Origin: Omphiscola glabra
Taxonomy: Eukaryota; Mollusca; Gastropoda; Lymnaeidae
DNA length: 64,000 nt
Assembly: GCA_964017045.1 (NCBI GenBank)
Contig: OZ024809.1
Span: 11,228,307-11,292,306, forward strand
Direction: 5' to 3'
How positions within the stretch are numbered: position 1 is the stretch's first letter; each line of letters starts with the position of its first letter. Shown here piece after piece: positions 1 through 13,217 of this stretch. A program made the translations under genes and the position numbers. The notes under the pieces are model-generated. The model was not told the DNA's origin, did not search any database, and worked only from the letters and a program-made list of their open reading frames with translations.

Positions 1-284
1 GTACGTGCGTTGACCAGATGTCTCAGAATGGGACCATTCAAACCAAACGACGCAGTACATGGCTACTTGTCTTGTTAAAGGAACTCATCATTGGACTTTA
101 CAACGACCCACCCTCCTACATTTAGAAGTGGACCACTTTGCCAGTCTGTCAACATTTATTTGGTGTTTTTTGGGGGGTTTCTTTTTCCTCTTAGCACTTA
201 GCGAGTGATGGACCTTCTTTAAGGACAACAAATTGTGGGTCAATGGCGTCTCAACGCTGATCCGCATTACAAGATACATTAAGT
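1..284. other. Unassigned single-copy sequence
   Basis: I see no supported gene or repeat here. A 63-codon minus-strand open frame at 88-279 has no recognisable domain. Confidence 0.5.
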
Positions 285-474
285 CAGCGGTTCTTAACCT
301 GTGGGCCTCGACCTCTTTGGTGGGGGTCGAACGACCCTTACACAGGGGTCACCCAAGACCATCGGAAAACACATATTTATGAGTAGCAAGGAAACTAATT
401 TTAGGGTTGGGGGTCACCACAAAATAAGGAGCCAGATTAAAGGTTCGCAGCATTACGAAGGCTGAGAACCACTG
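285..474 (+). mobile_element. hAT-type MITE, ~197-bp family, copy 1
   Basis: It opens with CAGCGGTTCTTAACC and closes with GGCTGAGAACCACTG, which are imperfect terminal inverted repeats of the common animal hAT MITE type. The interior matches the copy at 27346-27542 in the same orientation and the copies at 50160 and 52429 in reverse. Any 8-bp target duplication is too decayed to call. It is non-autonomous with no coding capacity. A tandem array starts about 90 bp to its right. Confidence 0.8.
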
Positions 475-561
475 ATATTTAGGCAAGGCGCCACAGAAAA
501 AAAAAAGGGGGGAGAAAGGGATGAATTGGTCCGGGAGGGGGGCGATGTTAATTTTGTCGTA

Positions 562-1086
562 ATAAACAAAACCCGTCTCGACATAAACAAAACCCGTCTC
601 AACATAAACAAAACCCGTCTCGACATAGACAAAACCCGTCTCGACATAAACAAAACCCGTCTCGACATAAACAAAACCCGTCTCGATATAAACAAAACCC
701 GTCTCGACATAGACAAAACCCGTCTCAACATAAACAAAACCCGTCTCGACATAGAAAAAACCCGTCTCGACATAAACAAAACCCGTCTCGACATAAACAA
801 AACCCGCCTCGACATAGACAAAACCCGTCTCAACATAAATAAAACCAGTCTCGACATAAACAAAACCCGTCTCGACATAGACAAAACCCGTCTCAACATA
901 AATAAAACCCGTCTCGACATAAACAAAACCCGTCTCGACATAAACAAAACCCGTCTCGACATAAACAAAACCCGTCTCGACATAGACAAAACCCGTCTCA
1001 ACATAAACAAAACCCGTCTCGACATAGACAAAACCCGTCTCGACATAGACAAAACTCGTCTCGACATAAACAAAACCCACCTCAAC
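562..1086. repeat. Minisatellite, 21-bp unit x ~25
   Basis: The unit carries AAACCCGTCTCGACATA. Unit variants (GACATAGAC, AACATAAAC) recur in a patterned order, suggesting block duplication. Because 21 is a multiple of 3, heptad-repeat frames stay open on both strands (NKTRLDI on plus, VETGFVY on minus). I regard these as by-products, not genes. A poly-A/poly-G tract precedes the array. Confidence 0.95.
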
Positions 1087-3837
1087 AGTGATAAAAAACA
1101 AAACGAAATGACAAGACTTGTGCCGCCATATTAATATAGGCATGCGCCCTGTTTTCAAAGAGTCAAGAAGTATACGGTGCCTTTAATTATTGGACATGAC
1201 AATGTAACTGTTTGTCTAAAACCAACCACTGGGTGCCACCACCACCACCACCTATATCTCATGTGGAGAGTGTAAGCCTGAACCCAGTGTCTCCAAGCTC
1301 GGAGAGGGCGAGCGCCACTTGAGACTCCGGAGAAAGAAAAAAATGCACTTCTATTCAAAAGTGGGATGACAATGTTGGGCAGGACAAAGGGCGTTTCGCC
1401 TCTCAAGGAGCATGTCTAGTGTTATCCTTCACACTTGACGGAACCGAACAGCTGGAGTCGAGGTAATACTTTTAAAGCCGCTGACAATAGTGCGACGCAT
1501 GACTTCTGTCACCTTAGGGCTAAGCAGAACTGGGAATGAATTCTTGCACACAGAATGAAAGGAGGGGCGCATTTCTAATGACAGGGCGCTGACTCCAACA
1601 AAAGGGGGTAGGTGCGTTAACTTAAACTCTTATTAAGCGTAACTAACTTTAAAGACCGGGGAGGGGGCGGGGCGCGAAACGCTAACGACACTATTCATCA
1701 AGGATATTATATCTCTGGATTGGAAGTCTGGGTCATCTAAAGTACTAGGCACGCTTTCCATGAGGAATGAATATATAAAATAATATAAATTTATAAGGAC
1801 AGAGTGTGTCATGTCATGCATTATTACGACTGAGTTTGTGGCATGTCGTGAAACTTTTCAGACCAGAATGCGCAGATTTGGGCCCGTGTTAGTGACATGC
1901 ATACTATATAGACCTAATGTAAATATCCATTAGGGTTTGTCATTTCTCATACCGGAAAACGTCATAACGTTTCAATTTTTAGAACGTCGGACAAATAATT
2001 CTTAAGAAATGGCAGCTAATAGTGTGTTTCAGCATATCGTTCGGACGATCCTTGTATCTCGAATCATAGTTACGTGTGCCGTACGCGCAAGGAAGTTCCA
2101 TTTCACGAAACAGCAGTCTAAAAAAAAATTTGTGTCAAATATTTCGTAAAATATAGCTGTAAACAAGTTTTGATGTAGGTTAAGGGCCTCTATGCTAATA
2201 TAGTAGTACTGAACAGTGTTGACATTTTGTCCGACCCGAGTACCCGGATGATTACAGCAGTTCTATTAATAGATTTCCGCCATTAGAGGACAAGCCCTAT
2301 GCAGTTTACATGGCCACGGGTAACAATATCAATGCAAATTGTGCCTGTGTTATGTATATGTAATCTTTACCCATATGGTGACATTATGATAACCGAGACA
2401 GTGAGTCAAATTGGGATGTTCCGTTAGCTTCCATCCATAGATGACGCCACGCGGCCAAACATAAGTAAAAAAAAAAAAAGGGGGGGGGGCGGGCGGAAGG
2501 GGGGGGGGCGCACATTTTCGTGACTTCACAATAAATGCGGCACATTATTGATAAATAAAAATCGACAACTTGCACTTGATAGCATATAGACATTTTCAAC
2601 CTTTTTGTTTTGTACAATCATTATAATTATTTTATTTTTAAACTGCGATCACTGATATACTCGGTAGTGGTATGCGATGTCCGAGAAATGGCTCCTGATT
2701 ACAGAGGCGTAACAACGGCTTGGCTTTGGGGCAGTTGCCAAGCCAAGGGCGCCGGCCTGCGCCAGTTCAAAAGGGTTTCCGCTAAAACTCTAATTTTTAA
2801 ATTTTTATTATTTAAAAGATAAATTAGCCTGATCAACAAACGAACATGATATGATAATCATTACACAATTTAGTTATTGTCATTGACCACCGGGGGGGGG
2901 GGGGAGAGTGGTTGAACGCCGGTTGGGAGTGGCGGGGGGGGGGGGGGGTGAGCTGGGGAAGACCTCGTGAGCTTCGGCTCGAGAGTTTGCCGAGTTTCTT
3001 AAATAGATTAGATCAGTTCAGTTATTGCCATTCTATTTCTTAATTGTATGTGTGTATGGCATCTTACCGTCTACAAGAGACGATAGATCTATCTTCTCTG
3101 GTTGCAGCTCTTGGTGTGGCTAGTGAGACCGATCCTCGAGTGGCAGTCTCTTTTGCATGTCCCACACACGAATGCTGGTGGAGCATTCTCTAATTAGCCT
3201 TCTAGAAACAAAATACAAGTTCTGCACAAACGAAATTCCACAGGAAAAAACATTGCCCGCTGCTAATCAGAAATAAATTTTAAAAAAACAACTGATTTTT
3301 AAATACATTTCTTTTAAAAGTAAAGGCAGCAATAACTGGCGATGACGGCAAAATTAAATACAATATTCTGGGTCTTCCGCACCTGACTGGAGAGGGATGT
3401 GTGCTTTGACCCCTCGTTAAGAATCATTGGCCTAAAGATATGTTTCCGATACAGGTGATGTCCACGGGAGGTGAATTGTTTGTGTGTGTAGTACAGATGT
3501 TTTCTTTTATGGGGTGGGGGGGTGGGTGGGTACAGAGATTTGTGACGTTATATTTGATCTGGGAAAAGGGGGGGGGGTAACAAATCGACACAATTTGCGT
3601 GGCGTCAAGATGACCGTCATCTATGGAAGACCCCTTTACCCCAAATTAGTGACAATGTGATGATATCTTGACCGGCATATTGTAGGACGTCCTTCAACAA
3701 TATTTGCTGAATAGCTGTGGCCGTGGCCTGTAGCAATAGCTTGGAACGTTAGCTTAAAACAATTAGATGAATGTAGCATTGCCGCGGTCTGTGAAGAGTA
3801 GAAGAGTGACCCCCCCCCCACACACACACAGTGTGTA
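1087..3837. other. Unassigned, AT-rich with G homopolymers
   Basis: No gene is supported. It contains an A-run followed by G-runs at about 2467-2511, further G-runs near 2892 and 2938, and a hAT-like terminus in reverse orientation at about 3411-3429 (ends TAAGAATCATTG) with no visible partner. Short open frames here have no recognisable domain. Confidence 0.5.
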
Positions 3838-4140
3838 CACAACTCTGTTCCGGTGAATGTTGCTCCGGACAGAAGCAGTTAGTACACAACTCTGGTCCGG
3901 TGAATGTTGCTCCGGCCAGAAGCAGTGAGTTCACAGCTCTGGTGCGGGGAATGTTGCTCCGGACAGAAGCAGTGAGTTCACAACTCTGGTCTGGTGAATG
4001 TTGCTCCGGTCAGAAGCAGTGAGTTCACCGCTCTGGTCCGGTGAATGTTGCTCCGGACAGAAGCAGTTAGTACACAACTCTGGTCCGGTGAATGTTGCTC
4101 CGGACAGAAGCAGTGAGTTCACAGCTCTGGTCCGGGGAAT
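3838..4140. repeat. Minisatellite, 47-bp unit x ~6.4
   Basis: The unit core is GAATGTTGCTCCGGACAGAA. Units differ at a few positions (CACAACTC, CACAGCTC, CACCGCTC). A CA tract precedes the array. Confidence 0.95.
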
Positions 4141-7100
4141 GACGACGCTGCGTAGCTGCTAAGTTGGAGTATTGAATAGAATTACATACACTGTTACATG
4201 ACAAATCAAGTCTGAAATATAAGCTTAGCCCTAAAACTTAAGTACAGCTAACGATTGGTGATGGGGGAGGGAGTGTAGGAGGAGGGAGAAAAGGGTGTGC
4301 GTGTGTGACACTTAAATTATAATATATCGGCCTAAGGTCGAGTCATTGAGAGTTGACTTCAATCGTGGTAATCCCGCGTACAGCACCGATTAAATCAAAT
4401 GACGACGTAGAAAGCGCTTCAAAGAGTTAACACGACCGCACTGCTGAGTCTGTCCCTAAGGCTAACGGGAAGTACATGCTTAGGTCTAATCGTCAACTTA
4501 ACAGGGATTTTGAACAACTAGGCGGCAAGTTGGATTTTAACACGACATGACGTGACTAAACACACAACACCCCCCCCCCCGGGGCAACATCACACACACT
4601 ATTAACTCAAACACTGAGACTCATCTAGTAACGCATGGGGCAAGTCCCACAGTATCAGACCCATTGACTAGCCTACTTATGACTTATGATAATAGTGTTA
4701 CAATATTTATTCGAACCGTACCTTGACACACGCACCTAACGGTCGGTATCCTAACCTGTGGCTGACTAATACAAATTTAACTCAGGTCCAGCGTCTAATT
4801 TTATCGTACTACACAATTACAGAACGCCTCATACTGATGATTGAGGTTATTGAATTTCACACACAAAGAAGCTTGACAGTCCGGTTATATATCATGGTAT
4901 TTGTTGTATCCAAATAAATCCACACGAACGACACTATCCTCCGTGCTGTAACACGGCCTTCGTGTTGAAATGAACACCCGAAACGTTGCACTACACACGT
5001 GAACAAACAGAAATCCTCCCCGTCCGACGTGGTGTGTAGCTCCCTCGGCGACACGCCCCCCGTCTTCCACTTCAAGAACCGCACAAAACACTGGCGCACC
5101 GGTACAGACTTCCTCTACCTCTTCTAGAGTCCCAATCTTTCCCTCCCCCCCCCCTCACGCCCGCACCTTTACGCCCCGAATCTCCAAACACACAAAAAAA
5201 AAAAAAAAAAAAAACCTTCGACAAGGCCTCCAGCAACACAACTACTTGTGGTTTTGACGTCCTCCCCCCCACCCCCCTCCCTCTATTTTTTAATAGAAAA
5301 AACCATTGGGGTGAAAGGTGAGGACATGCGTGTCGTGGGACCGACCGGAGGGGGGGGGGGGCGGGGGGTACCTGTTTACTGGAGGGGCGGGCTACCTGTT
5401 GCTATAATTATTTCATATGATTTTTTTCTATTTGAGTTGTTCACAAGGGATGACGTACTTAAAAAACGTTCTCTGGGCTCCTTTTAGTAAATAGTTTCAT
5501 TTATTGTACTACATACGCTGCAGGGGTTCTCACTTTTTAGTTTCATTCATGTATTAATACATTACAGGGGTTAAATAAATTATTATTATTTTTTTATGTA
5601 TTTTTTTTTTTTACAATTTCAAATACTATTAGATAGATAATAAAAGTACCCATAAGGCCAATTGGATCACGAATATACAATATACAGAGCCCTACGCCTA
5701 CGCGGTGCATACTAAGGTTATCAAATGTGTATCTAGTCTACTGTGTCTTAACACAAATTGACATTTTGGGTTCAAAATTTAAAATAGTTAAGTTTTACAT
5801 GTATTTTTTTTTATAAATAGGGGTACAATTCTTGGTCACCGAACGACATGCATGGAGTACAATTGTAAGGGAATTCCGAATAAAGTTTTAGTACAAAAAT
5901 AGTAGATCGTATCCTTAGCTCTTATTCTTTTCGACATGGTTTTAGATCAATAAAAAAATAGCCAATAAAACTTTCTAATTGTGTCGTGTTATGTCCATGT
6001 TGGTATTCCCTATACAGTCATCTATGTATCTCTTGTAGTGTTATCTCCAAAGATGTTCCAGATGACCAATAAATTATAGACATGCATAACTTGGTCCCAT
6101 TTTTGTTCCCATAGCAACAACACTGATCTGGTAGAAAAAATTCGCCATTAAATTCAAACGAGTTAAGCTGTAAAACCAGCTCTGTCGAACAAGCTCTCTG
6201 CCCGGTCTTTAAACATTTCAATAGCACTAGCCATGATGGAATAACAAGATTTGACTCCAAACGGGAGAAACCAAATCCACAATTTTACGTAGCACCCATG
6301 TCTATTTCCTATTTGGTTTTGTACATTTTACTTCAAGACACTTCCTGTCCATTCTTCTTCTCTTGTATCTGTCTGGCTTTTGAGTCCACTCCTATTTTTT
6401 TCTCCTTTTTAGGTAGGATATATGTAGGCCTATATATATATATGTATATATATAAATATTATATATATATATACTATATAATGTACATTTAAATACTTTT
6501 TTAAATGTTTTGTTGTTATACTGATGAAGGCACGTGCCTAAACGTTTACTTGTTTATTATGTAAAATTGTTATTAAAGCTTAACATAAATTGTTTTATTG
6601 ACACGAATTGTTCGTGTCTAAGTCTAATTAAACTATGCTAAAGCTTTTATCACAGTCTTAACACACTCAATGTAGCTCACCACATTACCCCCGCCCCACC
6701 GAGTCCCATAGTTTGAGATCCATTCATGTACACCCCCCCCCAACTCCCCCTGTATGAACTCCCCTACCGTGTCCCAAAATATGAGATCCGCTCAAGTCCT
6801 CCCCCAACGTCACGTCAAGTATTGACCAACACACGAGCTAGTTAAAGGCTTCCACAACCTGTGGCAACTGTGGACGTATCGAGCCTTCGAGGGAGGCTTT
6901 GAATGTGACATCCACCCACACACTACTACTACTAGCCCTGGTTTATGAATGGGGCAAGGTTAAGGTCGCCCCACCGCCATCACTTTGCCCCCAGGGCTAT
7001 TGGGAGTTTAAAGACGGTGGCCATCAATCTACAAAAATGACACCTTCCATGGGAGACGGGGCGGGATGCTGGTTCATTTTCGCAGACATTGATTTGGTAC

Positions 7101-7390
7101 AAAGTCGTTGATCCAATGATTGGATACCGATCGGGTCTAATCCTCATGCATGATTTAACACACGGATGATCTTCGAGGAACGGAATAGGTGCTGCCAGGT
7201 TAAATGTAAATGCTGCGCGACTATATTTATAGTCTAAATATTAATATTTATAAATCAAATAATAAATATTTATAGAGGGCCCATCAAGAATAAAATGTAA
7301 TACTTAAAGAAAAAGCATACAGAATGTAATATTAAAAAGCAAAAAAGCCAAGCTTAAACTTAAAGAAACTTCAACAGCTCTTCTCAGCTC
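4141..7390. other. Unassigned stretch with homopolymers and AT-rich tracts
   Basis: No gene is supported. It contains poly-C near 4570, poly-A near 5195, poly-G near 5349 and a TA-rich tract at about 6430-6485. CTGATGA followed by a 12-bp palindrome and AAAC lies at 6521-6543, resembling the tail motif of some Penelope-like retroelements; this is treated as a finding. Confidence 0.5.
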
Positions 7391-7543
7391 ACACTATGAC
7401 GCCTTCTCACACTATGACGCCTTCTCACACTATGACGCCTTCTCACACTATGACGCCTTCTCACACTATGACGCCTTCTCACACTATGACGCCTTCTCAC
7501 ACTATGACGCCTTCTCACACTATGACGCCTTCTCACACTATGA
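7391..7543. repeat. Minisatellite, 18-bp unit x ~8.5
   Basis: The unit is ACTATGACGCCTTCTCAC. Copies are near-identical, suggesting recent expansion. The MTPSHT hexapeptide frame on the plus strand is incidental. Confidence 0.95.
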
Positions 7544-9178
7544 TAACTCGGGCTGAAACAAGAAAGTCACGAACGTTAACGTAAAGTAGGACGCAGTCTA
7601 GTAGTCAGGCTTCGATTATTAAATTTTACTTTCTTTTTAAAAAATCCGAAATCCACGATTAGTAGTTCAACCGGACAGAGATGAACCCGACTTGAATCCG
7701 GAAGGATTTTTCATAGCCACCCTCAAAAATCTCTCATCTCCATCTTCAAAGATTTCTCATCTCCATCCTTAAAGATTTCCCATCTCCATCCTCAAGACTT
7801 TCCACCACCATCCCAAAGATTTCCCACCTACATCCCTGACACAATAATAAATCAACCATTGAAAGGTTCCTACACCGGCTACATCCCGACCCCCTCCCCC
7901 ACCACAAGGTATCGATTTCAATCCACCTGTTCACACGTGAAATCCCACCTGCTCGTCACATGTATGTCGTCACATGTATGTCGGCACAACTTCTTCATGG
8001 GTTTCAATTATTTTGATACTGAAAAGAAACACCACACACACACACACGCACCCCCACACAAACACACACACACATGATCTTTGATTCATCCATTTTGCAC
8101 TGTATCATGCATTAGACTGGATATAACATGGCCATGGATATATTAGATCTACTACTACTATAATACATACTTTTTAATACAAGTATTATTATTAATATTA
8201 CAATCCACATTTTTTCTGGACAGCAAGACTCTCGCGGGTAAAATAACAAAACCGCCACCTTCACTTGACCCTCACCACCCCCGACCCTCCCCTTGACCCT
8301 CAACACCCCACACTTTGCCCCTCCCCTCCCCTTGACCCTCCCCACCCTTTGCCCCTCCCCTCCCCTTGACCCTCCCCATCCCACCCTTTGCCCCTCCTCT
8401 TGACCCTCCCCACCCCAACTATCCTATGACATCAAACTTGTTTCCTCGTGTATCACAGACATAACGATAAAGAGTGTCCAGTTTTCTCAATTGTCCCGAA
8501 GTCTGTTTGCGTTTTGCTTCCATCAATAAGAACCACCACCCCCACCCCCAACCAAATTACACCACACCAGACCTTTCTGACACCACACAGTTATTGCGGG
8601 GCGACATTCTATTGTTGTTTCCCCAGCTGTGACCTCCGCCCCCACACATCTGCTCAACACTTTGTCTCACAGCTGTGACACCACCCACCACCACCACTTC
8701 CCTACCCTCAACTACGGAGCCTCAAACCTGCTGGATGTGAAGCAATGTCCATGGTGGACGTGTAGCGATGTCACATGCGGCCATCCCTAATGGTAACACG
8801 CTGCTCTGGCTGGTGGTAACAGGAGGAAAAAAAAGTCAAAAGTTTTGCTATGAAAACAATTGGCAGGAAGGAAGTCACTAGTTTTGCTATGAAATAAAGT
8901 CACAGGAGGAAAAAAAATCAGAAAAATACTTTTTTTAATCAAACGTAATTTTAGTTGTAAGCCCGAATGTTTGAATAGCCTTCAATAGCTAGTTCTGAGT
9001 GTGTGACAACAAAACACAAGACAAATCTGATTAAAAGATTCTGCGTTCTTAATAAATTGTTCTAATCATTTCAGCAACTTCTTGATCTTCTGTAACAAAA
9101 AAGTTCAATAATTCTTTAATTCAAATCCAGAATACAACAGAAGACTGTCATCACGACGTGGCGTCCTGTCTCCAAATC
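7544..9178. other. Unassigned, with two degenerate pyrimidine-rich repeats
   Basis: About five degenerate ~21-bp units (AAGATTTCTCATCTCCATC type) lie at about 7718-7835. A C/T-rich repeat with CCTTGACCCTCCCC lies at about 8265-8415. No coding feature is supported. Confidence 0.55.
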
Positions 9179-9369
9179 ATAGGTTCTCAAACAGGGCCAT
9201 ATGGCCCTCCAGAGAGCCACGTCATATTTTCTTGGCAGGCAAATTAAAAATAGGCGTACATGTAATATTTATAAAACAGGGGGGGGGGGGACGGGGGCCG
9301 CAGAAGTGAAGACACATTTTAAGTTGTGCCACCACCAGCAAAAAAAAAAAATAGGCTGAGAAACGCAGT
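9179..9369 (+). mobile_element. Degenerate hAT-like MITE
   Basis: The left end AGGTTCTCAAAC is mirrored by GGCTGAGAAACGCAG at the right end, and G-rich and A-rich runs lie inside. The termini resemble the hAT MITE consensus but the first bases are altered and I find no target duplication. Confidence 0.45.
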
Positions 9370-9658
9370 TGTAAGTCTTTATATATTTTAAAAATATTTA
9401 AAAAAAAACAAAAACAACTTTTTTGTAGGCGTGTGGTGGCGCTTGTGGCATTATTAAAATCAGCTTCCGTTTTAACCCGACTTAATCGTGTTTACATTCT
9501 GGGATTACAAACACCAGGACTCTGACGTCACATCGCCAAGTTGTTCCATATTTATTAATCAAACATCCCGATTCCCCCCCCCCTCCCCAATTCCCATCTC
9601 CCCGCCGCTAATCCGACGTTGTCTGTTTACAAGCCTGGATAATTATGAGCCCAAAGAG

Positions 9659-9946
9659 CGAGCCCTACACGCTGCGCGAGCCTTACACGCTGCGCGAGCC
9701 TTACACGCTGCGCGAGCCTTACACGCTGCGCGAGCCTTACACGCTGCGCGAACCTTACACGCGGCGCGAACCTTACACGCGGCGCGAGCCTTACACTTTG
9801 CGCGAGCCTTACACGCTGCGCGAGCCTTACACGCTGCGCGAGCTTTACACGCGGCTCGAACCTTACACGCTGCGCGAGCCTTACACACTGCGCGAGCCTT
9901 ACACACTGCGCGAACCTTACACACTGCGCAAGCCTTACACACTGCG
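9659..9946. repeat. CpG-rich minisatellite, 18-bp unit x 16
   Basis: The unit is CCTTACACGCTGCGCGAG, with three CpGs per unit in the commonest form. Several units on the right have CACTG in place of CGCTG, consistent with CpG decay. Frames are open on both strands because 18 is divisible by 3. Confidence 0.95.
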
Positions 9947-11220
9947 TCACTACACCTTGTTTATAGATCCTTAGAGTAACATACTATAAAACAACCGGAC
10001 TGGCGCCTAACATCCCGTCGGCCAACATTTCAGGATGTAAAACAAATAAAAATAAAGTTCACCGAGAATAGATTACCAGAGTAGAACTTTGATCACGTGA
10101 TAAATCAAGCTAAAGGGATCCATGACGTCAGAGATAAAAAAAAAAAAAACCCAAACTTTTATAGAATAGGTACCGGCACCGGTATAATCCAAATGACGTA
10201 ACTCCGTATTATACGGCGTATACAACGCGGTTGCACTTAGGGACCGTAAATGGTAGACGTCACGTGGTGCTGCCGCTGCCCACCCCCAACCACACACTCG
10301 TAAACAAACAAACGCAATAAAAAAAAATATCACCGTTCGTACAACAACCAACCACCTGTTTGCATCACATAAAATTCTTGTCACAATTCTCCAAGACGAC
10401 CCCCAGTGAAATGTTTGAATTTGAACGCAAAGTATAAAGTGTCCACTTGTAGCAGACGCTTACCGCAGTTGGAAAGCTCGACTAATCACTCGACCATATG
10501 TATGACATAATAAATATATAAGCATGCCGGCTGTTGCACGATTGGCCCCGCATGCAGTCGTCTTGCTTACTATTTCAATCTTATTTTGGGGTGGACGAGC
10601 CAGTAGGATGGGAGGGCTGTTCCCATCCCTCCCACTGATCTCTCGCAGGGAGGGTGGAGGTGAGGGAGCTGTGGCACCCCCCCCTCCCACCGATTTCTCA
10701 CAGGTGCGCTGAACACCGCCGTCCATCTGTTTCGGTTTAGGGGAGGTAAAAATAGCAACGCTTTTAATTTTCGAGTTGTCTTTCCTTAATGGTTTCTTCA
10801 AAGGTTATTTACCTTGGCGATTATTTCCGGTGAAAAACTAGTTTTGATTATTTCCGGTATATAATTATGTTTGACTTTAAAAAAAAAAAAAACAGACACC
10901 CCCCCCCCCCCCCCCAAAAAAAAACACATTTTCGTTCACAGAAGTCAGACACAGTATAACGTCATCCTGGCATCCCACCAGCGCCAAAATAATCCTGGAA
11001 CTCATCTGAGCCAGGAAACAACAACCTAGTATCACAACATCTTAACTACTGCACAAGTTAATTCATCAGAACGCGCCGGCTAATTAATAGTTAGTGCGCA
11101 AAAAATAAATAAATAAACGTTTGGGCGTGTTATCTTTAACAGCCGGACTGATTGAAAGAGTATAGTGATATTTAACAAGTGAGTCATGGTCAGAACCAAC
11201 TGATACTACACTGGACAATA
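9947..11220. other. Unassigned, with long poly-A/poly-C
   Basis: No gene is supported. A run of A, then a ~17-base C run, then A again lies at about 10879-10924. The open frames at 10073-10384 and 10460-10801 (minus) have no recognisable domain. Confidence 0.5.
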
Positions 11221-11513
11221 CACGTGGGCTGTATAAGACGTGTGTGCTGTATAAGACACGAGGGCGGTTTAAGACATGTGTGCTGTATAAGACACGTGGG
11301 CTGTAGCAGACATGTAGGCTGTATAAAACACGTGGACTTTATAAGAAATGTAGGCTGTATAAGACATGTGGGTTGTATAAGACACGTTGGCTGTATAAGA
11401 CAAGTTAGCTGTCAAAGACATGTGGGCTGTAGCAGACATGTGGGCTGTAGCAGACATGTGGGCTGCTTAAGACATGTGGGTTGTATAAGACATGTGGGCT
11501 GTACATGACACGT
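11221..11513. repeat. Minisatellite, 18-bp unit x ~16 (family G1)
   Basis: The unit is GTGGGCTGTATAAGACAT with scattered variants. Unit length and the CATGTGGGC core match the array at 12021-12678, so the two probably share an origin. Confidence 0.95.
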
Positions 11514-11830
11514 ATCCATTTACATTTGGTTGATGCATGTTTCAGACTTTATTTTAGCGCCGGGCGACGCTTAGTGTCGAGGGACAGACACTTTCGCTAA
11601 GGTTAATTGTAATGAGATCTGGACAGGCTTAAATGCCAGACACGAGATTAACCCTCACTACTCCAACCACCCACCAAAATATCACCTCTCCCAAACAGGA
11701 AGGACCAAATTGATTTGTACTGACAGATTCAGGAAAGAAGACACTTCCGGAAAAGACTGGCTAGATTATATATTTTTATTTCTTGGTAGGCCAGCGTCTT
11801 CATTTATTGGCTGTCAAATCAGAGATTTGG

Positions 11831-12020
11831 GACTACCGGCAAAGTCTCGGGTGGAAGAACGATACTGGGGATTGCAGGCAAAGTCCCAGGTGAAAGTACG
11901 CCACAGGAGATTGCAGGCAAAGACTCAGGTGGAAGAACGATGCTGGGGATTGCAGGCAAAGTCCCAGGTGAAAGTACGTCACAGGAGATTGCAGGCAAAG
12001 ACTCAGGTGGAAGTACGCTA
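11831..12020. repeat. Minisatellite, 39-bp unit x ~5, alternating A/B
   Basis: Units begin GATTGCAGGCAAAG and alternate between a TCCCAGGTGAAAGTACG type and an ACTCAGGTGGAAGAACG type, so the real period is a 78-bp dimer. Confidence 0.9.
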
Positions 12021-12678
12021 AACGTGGGCCACCCCTAACATGTGGGCGATACCAGACATGTGGGCAGTCCCAAAGATATGGGCCATACCCAAAATGTGGG
12101 CCCAAACCAAATATGCGGGCCATACCAAAAATGCGGGCCATACCAAAAATGTGAACCATACGAAACATGTAGACCATACGAAACATGTAGGCCATACGAA
12201 ACATGTAGGCTATACGAAACATGTAGGTCATACGAAACATGTAGGTCATACGAAACATGTAGGCCATACGAAACATGTAGGCCATACGAAACATGTAGGC
12301 CATACGAAAAATGTAGGCCATACGAAACATGTGGGCCATACCAAAAATGTGGGCCATACCAAACTTGTGGGCCATACCAAACATGTGGGCCATACCAAAA
12401 ATGTGGGCCATATAAAAAAATGTGGGCCAAACGAAACATGTGGGCCATACCAAACATGTGGGCCATACCACACATGTGGGCCATACGGAAAATGTGGGCC
12501 ATACCAAAAATGTGAACCATATGAAACATGTTGGCCATACCAAAGATGTGGGCCATACCAAAGATGTGGGCCATACCGAAAATGTGGGCCATACCAAAAA
12601 TGTGAACCATACGAAACATGTGGGCCATACCAAAGATGTGGGCCATACGAAACATGTGGGCCATAACAGACATGTTGG
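12021..12678. repeat. Minisatellite, 18-bp unit x ~36 (family G2)
   Basis: The unit is CATGTGGGCCATACCAAA. The left half is rich in ACGAAACATGTAGGCC variants and the right half in ACCAAAnATGTGGGCC variants. All six frames are open over hundreds of bases because the period is a multiple of 3. The long MFRMAY/ETCRPY-type frames are artefacts. Confidence 0.95.
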
Positions 12679-12916
12679 TCTTGGTCTTAGCTTTTCACAC
12701 CAAGAGCTATTTTTAGCCAGCACCACTTGTATCCCCTAGAGTAAATGTGCTGTGTCATCCATTACACACCCCTCCCTTGCTTGGGAAAAGCTTTTGAAGT
12801 TCGAATGTGATCTATTAGTTCTAAAGAATGCCATCAGGGGAGCCATTTCGAGAATATTTTTACTAGATGGTTCTCATTAAATCCCTTTATATATAGGCCG
12901 ACACCATTTCTTAGCA

Positions 12917-13134
12917 GGGACAGAGCAAGAGAGAGCAAGAGAGAGACACACAGAGTGAGAGACACACACAGAGAGATATATAGAAAGAGAGAGACACAGA
13001 GCGAGAAACAGATAGAAAGACAGAGAGAGACACAGACAGAGAAACAGAGAGAGACACAGAGAGAGATAGAGAGAGACACAGAAAGAGACACAGAGAGACA
13101 GAGAGAAAGACACAGAGAGAGAGAGAGAGACAGA
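12917..13134. repeat. GA/CAGA purine microsatellite
   Basis: Irregular (GA)n and GAGACACAGA repeats. It lies between the main 12021 array and a few leftover units of the same 18-bp family at 13218-13300. Confidence 0.95.
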
Positions 13135-13217
13135 CTATACTATTTTTCTCAGTCCTTTGTTACGTTGTTCATTCTACGAGCCAAATCTTAAAACAGATAA
13201 AGTTTTCAAAACCATAT

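Noticed and set aside
349..1158. Heptad-repeat proteins (VETGFVY, NKTRLDI) over the 21-bp array
   Set aside because: Period 21 preserves frame, and several frames on both strands are open at once. No signal peptide or domain outside the repeats.
12035..12726. Opposing ORFs of 200-297 codons over the 18-bp array
   Set aside because: All are shadows of an 18-bp unit lacking stops.
12834..13191. SLSLSVSL and ETQREIERDTER frames
   Set aside because: They are translations of the GA/CAGA microsatellite.
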